From NCBI GenBank assembly GCA_039090855.1, contig CM077034.1:227070701-227134700 (forward strand): DNA of 64,000 nucleotides, read 5' to 3'. The stretch comes from Macrothele yani. Lineage: Eukaryota > Arthropoda > Arachnida > Araneae > Macrothelidae. Both the position numbers and the translations under genes were made by a program. Shown one piece after another: positions 56,902 to 64,000 of this stretch; the first letter of the stretch is position 1; each line of letters begins with the position of its first letter. A model generated the notes under the pieces. That model was not told the origin of the DNA. It was given only the letters and a program-made list of their open reading frames with translations, and did not search any database.

Positions 56902-58287
56902 CACTTCTGGCCGCCCAAAATGCAACACCCAGAAGGACACGAGATAGCAGAGACAGGTTTACTGGACACATAACAACAGATACAATGATGAAACGATTGG
57001 GCTTAGAGGCCCGTGCGACTTGCGGAACACGCAGACATCAATAGTTCGTGTGCCCCCCCCCCCCCATGGCTGGCAATAACGGCCGCTACACGCCGCGGCG
57101 TCGAACGAAAGAGGCTTTGGATGTGGGCTTGGGGTATGTCGGTCCAGGCTGCTTCCACACGTTGCCACAGTTCATCACGGGTGGTGCTTGCCGGGCCACT
57201 CGGTTGCCGATCAGCGACCAGACGTGTTCGATGGGCGACATATCGGGAGAACAGGCGGGCCACTGCAGCAGTGACACCTGGTGGGCCGTGAAGAATTGTT
57301 GCACGATGCGTGCCACGTGCGGGCGCGCATTGTCCTGTTGAAACGTGGCCGCTGGCTGGTCCTTCAGGTAAGGGAGGACTACAGGCTCCAAAACGTCGCA
57401 GATGTAGCGGTGGCTGTTGAGTGTACCGGCGATGCGTACCAGAGGGTGAGGGTGTCATATCCAATTGCGCCCCAAACCATAACGCCAGGCGAAGGACCGG
57501 TATGGCGATGCATAATGCAGGCGTCATACAGTCTCTCGCCGCGGTGCCGCCACAATCGGATCCGACCATCGTGGTGTTGCAGGCAGAAGCGGGATTCGTC
57601 GGAGAAGACAATGTCGTGCCATCCCGTAGTCCAGGTGCGGCGTTCAACGGCACAATGCCGCCGCACTCGCCGGTGGTGTAACGTCAATGGTAATCGGAGC
57701 AATGGGTGCCGTGCGACAAGTCCCCGCTCCTGCAGACGACGTCGAACGGCACGTGCTGACACAGGTTGTTGCGCAACACACCCTAATTCCTGGGCTAACG
57801 TTCGTGATGTGGCGGTGCGAGCCGTCAATGCCCGCCGCACTACATGCCGGTGCTCTCGTTCGGTGGTGTGCCGCGGCTGCAGCAATCGCTCACTACGGTC
57901 CGTCCGTCCATCCTGCACCCACCGAATCCATACTCGCCTCACTGTGGCTGGATGTCGTCCCACACGGGCGCCGATGTCTCGGTACGATAAACCGCTGTCG
58001 CGATAAGCCACTGTTCGCCCTCTGTTGAACTCCGAAACGTGCTGCAATGACTGCCGTGTTCTGCGACGAGGCATCAGGAGGCTTCCCACGCACAGGTCCG
58101 GCAGCACAACACACTTCCACTATTTACACCCCGCCTTCTGTGCATCCTTCTTATATTGCTTCTCGGTGGCGTGCCGGGCGCACATTATTTGCATATGCCC
58201 TGCAATGCTAATCGTTTGCATTTCCTCTCGCTTTCAGGCCAATGGGATGCTTCCTTCTTGGTGTTGCATTTTGGGTGGCCAGCAGTG
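56902..58287 (-). mobile_element. Tc1-like element B2
   Basis: Ends CACTTCTGGCCGCCCAAAAT (56902) and ATTTTGGGTGGCCAGCAGTG (to 58287), inverted copies with the GCAACACC(A/C)AGAAGGA interior. TA at 56900-56901; the other flank is TG, one substitution from TA. It inserted into the Jockey-like LINE. Confidence 0.9.
57003..58074 (-). pseudogene. Tc1-like DD34E transposase of B2
   Basis: ATG at 58074 (MPRRRTRQSLQHVSEFNRGR). The HTH is intact (ARVGRHPATVRRVWIRW, where B1 has a stop). First D in IVFSDESRFCL. A frameshift after GAIGYDT near 57450, then LEPVVLPYLKDQPAATFQQD with the second D, and CSPDMSPIEHVW with the E. The same second frameshift as in B1 lies before ELWQRVEAAWTD, and the family C-terminus ends at 57003. 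A run of about 13 C at 57050-57063 has expanded the glycine codons after ASH. Confidence 0.9.
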
Positions 58288-58445
58288 TGTAATGTATATA
58301 GTTGACATTTAGCATACTACGGATAGCATTGTTGGATGTTTTGCTATCGAGTCCTACCATCATACGAAGAGTTTCATTTTGAAACGAGGTAATATTATTT
58401 ATTTGTTGCTTTCTGCAGTTACCCCAAACACACTGGCGGAAACTG
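58288..58445 (-). pseudogene. Jockey-like LINE ORF2 fragment upstream of B2
   Basis: The minus strand reads QCVWGNCRKQQINNITSFQN, ETLRMMVGLDSKTSNN and MLNVNYIHY, the region after the RT thumb in Jockey/I-type LINEs (consensus VWGNxxxxxxxxIxxxQNxxLR). It is broken at about 58288 by B2; removing B2 and one TA brings it into frame with 56733-56899. At its right edge the 297-bp satellite begins. Confidence 0.72.
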
Positions 58446-58446
58446 T

Positions 58447-61400
58447 AAAAAGAACACCAAGAAGGAGACGTCTGATAACAACGAAATTTATACATAACGG
58501 AATACAGAGGATAACGTGATCAAAACATTATGGCAAAATACAGCTGTATTTGCTGGTAAACTGAAAAATAACATTTCCATGTAACATGGTTAGTACGAGG
58601 TTGAACCGCCATGAACTGCGTCACACTGTGCAATTCTGGCATGGAGTCTGTCGTACAGATGTTGGATGTAAGTTTGGGGTATTGAGTTCCAAGCATCCTC
58701 AACCTGGACGCCTAAATCGGGGATGGTCGTGGCTAGAAAGTGAAAAAAGAACACCAAGAAGGAGACGTCTGATACCAACGAAATTTATACATAACGGAAT
58801 ACAGAGGATAACGTGATCAAAACATTATGGCAAAATACAGCTGTATTTGCTGGTAAACTGAAAAATAACATTTCCATGTAACATGGTTAGTACGAGGTTG
58901 AACCGCCATGAACTGCGTCACACTGTGCAATTCTGGCATGGAGTCTGTCGTACAGATGTTGGATGTAAGTTTGGGGTATTGAGTTCCAAGCATCCTCAAC
59001 CTGGACGCCTAAATCGGGGATGGTCGTGGCTAGAAAGTGAAAAAAGAACACCAAGAAGGAGACGTCTGATACCAACGAAATTTATACATAACGGAATACA
59101 GAGGATAACGTGATCAAAACATTATGGCAAAATACAGCTGTATTTGCTGATAAACTGAAAAATAACATTTCCATGTAACATGGTTAGTACGAGGTTGAAC
59201 CGTCATGAACTGCGTCACACTGTGCAATTCTGGCATGGAGTCTGTCGTACAGATGTTGGATGTAAGTTTGGGGTATTGAGTTCCAAGCATCCTCAACCTG
59301 GACGCGTAAATCGGGGATGGTCGTGGCTAGAAAGTGAAAAAAGAACACCAAGAAGGAGACGTCTGATACCAACGAAATTTATACATAACGGAATACAGAG
59401 GATAACGTGATCAAAACATTATGGCAAAAATACAGCTGTATTTGCTGGTAAACTGAAAAATAACATTTCCATGTAACATGGTTAGTACGAGGTTGAACCG
59501 CCATGAACTGCGTCACACTGTGCAATTCTGGCATGGAGTCTGTCGTACAGATGTTGGATGTAAGTTTGGGGTATTGAGTTCCAAGCATCCTCAACCTGGA
59601 CGCCTAAATCGGGGATGGTCGTGGCTAGAAAGTGAAAAAAGAACACCAAGAAGGAGACGTCTGATACCAACGAAATTTATACATAACGGAATACAGAGGA
59701 TAACGTGATCAAAACATTATGGCAAAATACAGCTGTATTTGCTGATAAACTGAAAAATAACATTTCCATGTAACATGGTTAGTACGAGGTTGAACCGTCA
59801 TGAACTGCGTCACACTGTGCAATTCTGGCATGGAGTCTGTCGTACAGATGTTGGATGTAAGTTTGGGGTATTGAGTTCCAAGCATCCTCAACCTGGACGC
59901 GTAAATCGGGGATGGTCGTGGCTGGAAAGTGAAAAAAGAACACCAAGAAGGAGACGTCTGATGCCAAAGAAATTTATACATAACGGAATACAGAGGATAA
60001 CGTGATCAAAACATTATGGCAAAATACAGCTGTATTTGCTGATAAACTGAAAAATAACATTTCCATGTAACATGGTTAGTACGAGGTTGAACCGCCATGA
60101 ACTGCGTCACACTGTGCAATTCTGGCATGGAGTCTGTCGTACAGATGTTGGATGTAAGTTTGGGGTATTGAGTTCCAAGCATCCTCAACCTGGACGCGTA
60201 AATCGGGGATGGTCGTGGCTAGAAAGTGAAAAAAGAACACCAAGATGGAGACGTCTGATACCAACGAAATTTATGCATAACGGAATACAGAGGATAACGT
60301 GATCAAAACATTATGGCAAAAATACAGCTGTATTTGCTGGTAAACTGAAAAATAACATTTCCATGTAACATGGTTAGTACGACGTTGAACCGCCATGAAC
60401 TGCGTCACACTGTGCAATTCTGGCATGGAGTCTGTCGTACAGATGTTGGATGGAAGTTTGGGGTATTGAGTTCCAAGCATCCTCAACCTGGACGCCTCAA
60501 TCGGGGATGGTCGTGGCTAGAAAGTGAAAAAAGAACACCAAGATGGAGACGTCTGATACCAACGAAATTTATGCATAACGGAATACAGAGGATAATGTCA
60601 TCAAAACATTATGGCAAAATACAGCTGTATTTGCTGGTAAACTGAAAAATAACATTTCCATGTAACATGGTTAGTACGAGGTTGAACCGCCATGAACTGC
60701 GTCACACTGTGCAATTCTGGCATGGAGTCTGTTGTACAGATGTTGGATGTAAGTTTGGGGTATTGAGTTCCAAGCATCCTCAACCTGGACGCGTAAATCG
60801 GGGATGGTCGTGGCTAGAAAGTGAAAAAAGAACACCAAGATGGAGACGTCTGATACCAACGAAATTTATGCATAACGGAATACAGAGGATAACGTGATCA
60901 AAACATTATGGCAAAATACAGCTGTATTTGCTGGTAAACTGAAAAATAACATTTCCATGTAACATGGTTAGTACGACGTTGAACCGCCATGAACTGCGTC
61001 ACACTGTGCAATTCTGGCATGGAGTCTGTTGTACAGATGTTGGATGGAAGTTTGGGGTATTGAGTTCCAAGCATCCTCAACCTGGACGCGTAAATCGGGG
61101 ATGGTCGTGGCTAGAAAGTGAAAAAAGAACACCAAGATGGAGACGTCTGATACCAACGAAATTTATGCATAACGGAATACAGAGGATAACGTGATCAAAA
61201 CATTATGGCAAAATAGAGCTGTATTTGCTGGTAAACTGAAAAACAACATTTCCATGTAACATGGTTAGTACGAGGTTGAACCGCCATGAACTGCGTCACA
61301 CTGTGCAATTCTGGCATGGAGTCTGTCGTACAGATGTTGGATGTAAGTTTGGGGTATTGAGTTCCAAGCATCCTCAACCTGGACGCCTCAATCGGGGATG

Positions 61401-64000
61401 GTCGTGGCTAGAAAGTGAAAAAATGAACACCAAGAAGGAGACGTCTGATACCAACGAAATTTATACATAACGGAATACAGAGGATAACGTGATCAAAACA
61501 TTATGGCAAAATACAGCTGTATTTGCTGGTAAACTGAAAAATAACATTTCCATGTAACATGGTTAGTACGAGGTTGAACCGCCATGAACTGCGTCACACT
61601 GTGCAATTCTGGCATGGAGTCTGTCGTACAGATGTTGGATGGAAGTTTGGGGTATTGAGTTCCAAGCATCCTCAACCTCGACGCCTAAATCGGGGATGGT
61701 CGTGGCTAGAAAGTGAAAAAAGAACACCAAGAAGGAGACGTCTGATACCAACGAAATTTATACATAACGGAATACAGAGGATAACGTGATCAAAACATTA
61801 TGGCAAAATACAGCTGTATTTGCTGGTAAACTGAAAAATAACATTTCCATGTAACATGGTTAGTACGAGGTTGAACCGCCATGAACTGCGTCACACTGTG
61901 CAATTCTGGCATGGAGTCTGTCGTACAGATGTTGGATGTAAGTTTGGGGTATTGAGTTCCAAGCATCCTCAACCTGGACGCGTAAATCGGGGATGGTCGT
62001 GGCTAGAAAGTGAAAAAAGAACACCAAGAAGGAGACGTCTGATACCAACGAAATTTATACATAACGGAATACAGAGGATAACGTGATCAAAACATTATGG
62101 CAAAATACAGCTGTATTTGCTGGTAAACTGAAAAATAACATTTCCATGTAACATGGTTAGTACGAGGTTGAACCGCCATGAACTGCGTCACACTGTGCAA
62201 TTCTGGCATGGAGTCTGTCGTACAGATGTTGGATGTAAGTTTGGGGTATTGAGTTCCAAGCATCCTCAACCTGGACGCCTAAATCGGGGATGGTCGTGGC
62301 TAGAAAGTGAAAAAAGAACACCAAGAAGGAGACGTCTGATACCAACGAAATTTATACATAACGGAATACAGAGGATAACGTGATCAAAACATTATGGCAA
62401 AATACAGCTGTATTTGCTGGTAAACTGAAAAATAACATTTCCATGTAACATGGTTAGTACGAGGTTGAACCGCCATGAACTGCGTCACACTGTGCAATTC
62501 TGGCATGGAGTCTGTCGTACAGATGTTGGATGTAAGTTTGGGGTATTGAGTTCCAAGCATCCTCAACCTGGACGCGTAAATCGGGGATGGTCGTGGCTAG
62601 AAAGTGAAAAAGAACACCAAGATGGAGACGTCTGATACCAACGAAATTTATGCATAACGGAATACAGAGGATAACGTGATCAAAACATCATGGCAAAATA
62701 CAGCTGTATTTGCTGGTAAACTGAAAAATAACATTTCCATGTAACATGGTTAGTACGACGTTGAACCGCCATGAACTGCGTCACACTGTGCAATTCTGGC
62801 ATGGAGTCTGTCGTACAGATGTTGGATGTAAGTTTGGGGTATTGAGTTCCAAGCATCCTCAACCTGGACGCCTCAATCGGGGATGGTCGTGGCTAGAAAG
62901 TGAAAAAAGAACACCAAGATGCAGACGTCTGATACCAACGAAATTTATGCATAACGGAATACAGAGGATAATGTCATCAAAACATTATGGCAAAATACAG
63001 CTGTATTTGCTGGTAAACTGAAAAATAACATTTCCATGTAACATGGTTAGTACGAGGTTGAACCGCCATGAACTGCGTCACACTGTGCAATTCTGGCATG
63101 GAGTCTGTTGTACAGATGTTGGATGTAAGTTTGGGGTATTGAGTTCCAAGCATCCTCAACCTGGACGCCTCAATCGGGGATGGTCGTGGCTAGAAAGTGA
63201 AAAAAGAACACCAAGATGGAGACGTCTGATACCAACGAAATTTATGCATAACGGAATACAGAGGATAACGTGATCAAAACATTATGGCAAAATACAGCTG
63301 TATTTGCTGGTAAACTGAAAAATAACATTTCCATGTAACATGGTTAGTACGAGGTTGAACCGCCATGAACTGCGTCACACTGTGCAATTCTGGCATGGAG
63401 TCTGTTGTACAGATGTTGGATGTAAGTTTGGGGTATTGAGTTCCAAGCATCCTCAACCTGGACGCGTAAATCGGGGATGGTCGTGGCTAGAAAGTGAAAA
63501 AAGAACACCAAGATGGAGACGTCTGATACCAACGAAATTTATGCATAACGGAATACAGAGGATAACGTGATCAAAACATTATGGCAAAATACAGCTGTAT
63601 TTGCTGGTAAACTGAAAAATAACATTTCCATGTAACATGGTTAGTACGACGTTGAACCGCCATGAACTGCGTCACACTGTGCAATTCTGGCATGGAGTCT
63701 GTTGTACAGATGTTGGATGGAAGTTTGGGGTATTGAGTTCCAAGCATCCTCAACCTGGACGCGTAAATCGGGGATGGTCGTGGCTAGAAAGTGAAAAAAG
63801 AACACCAAGATGGAGACGTCTGATACCAACGAAATTTATGCATAACGGAATACAGAGGATAACGTGATCAAAACATTATGGCAAAATAGAGCTGTATTTG
63901 CTGGTAAACTGAAAAACAACATTTCCATGTAACATGGTTAGTACGAGGTTGAACCGCCATGAACTGCGTCACACTGTGCAATTCTGGCATGGAGTCTGTC
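58447..64000. repeat. 297-bp satellite derived from a Tc1 3' end
   Basis: About 18.7 units of 297 bp running off the right edge (GAACACCAAGAAGGAGACG or the GATGGAG variant in each). On the minus strand each unit encodes a Tc1-type C-terminus (VEDAWNSIPQTYIQHLYDRL then GGSTSY and a stop) followed by about 150 bp of 3' sequence ending in CTTCTTGGTGTT, which shares 14 bases (AACACCAAGAAGGA) with the inverted repeat of the B elements. Variants such as AGGATAATGTCATC near 60591 recur at 62967, exactly eight units away, showing block duplication. Frames of 60-91 codons are by-products. Confidence 0.93.

Noticed and set aside
58447..64000. Dozens of 60-91 codon frames on both strands repeated every 297 bp
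   Set aside because: They are by-products of the satellite. Only the short minus-strand transposase C-terminus has homology, and it lacks a start and catalytic domain.

Overview
The window looks like gene-poor, repeat-dense DNA from an animal, most likely an invertebrate. The supports are a spliced alpha-crystallin exon with a strong 3' splice site, Tc1/mariner transposons, a Penelope-like retroelement, Jockey-like and RTE-like LINE fragments, tRNA-derived SINEs with poly(A) tails and target-site duplications, and at least twelve tandem-repeat arrays. Nothing bacterial, phage or CRISPR is present. I cannot name the species.

Layout. 1-1888: 538-bp units carrying a retroviral-type primer-binding site. 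1889-3820: SINE cluster. 3936-6850: 167-bp satellite. 6850-8990: a Tc1 relic split by a 145-bp array. 9056-10612: 166-bp array. 10670-11431: tRNA-like SINE heads. 11460-12005: Tc1 pseudogene. 12031-15127: Tc1-like element A1 with an internal 192-bp array. 15130-15970: 335-bp repeats. 16397-16594: the only convincing host coding sequence, the last exon of a small heat-shock protein. 16858-20765: 187-bp array. 21018-24534: SINEs around Tc1-like element B1. 24616-25526: truncated Tc1. 25904-27080: element A2. 27884-34921: about 59 copies of a 119-bp satellite. 35030-36690: a long-inverted-repeat element holding a dead mariner. 36860-47635: a Tc1 transposase gene split by about 10 kb of 60/120-bp minisatellite. 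48240-52258: 331-bp array and its diverged relatives. 52259-56374: palindromic Penelope-like element with a nested RTE-like fragment. 56698-58445: Jockey-like LINE end interrupted by Tc1 element B2. 58447-64000: 297-bp satellite running off the window.

The unifying observation is that several satellites are amplified pieces of transposons: the 60-bp repeat from a transposase linker, the 192-bp and 297-bp repeats from Tc1 3' ends, the 167-bp repeat from the arm of an inverted-repeat element, the 538-bp repeat from an LTR/leader, 131-bp repeats from a SINE tail, and 21-bp repeats from the YVDD motif of a reverse transcriptase. No transposase here is intact. The very long plus-strand reading frames at 37-47 kb are satellite artefacts and not genes. 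Coordinates of element ends come from reading the sequence by eye; ends given to the base are those where terminal repeats or target duplications are visible.
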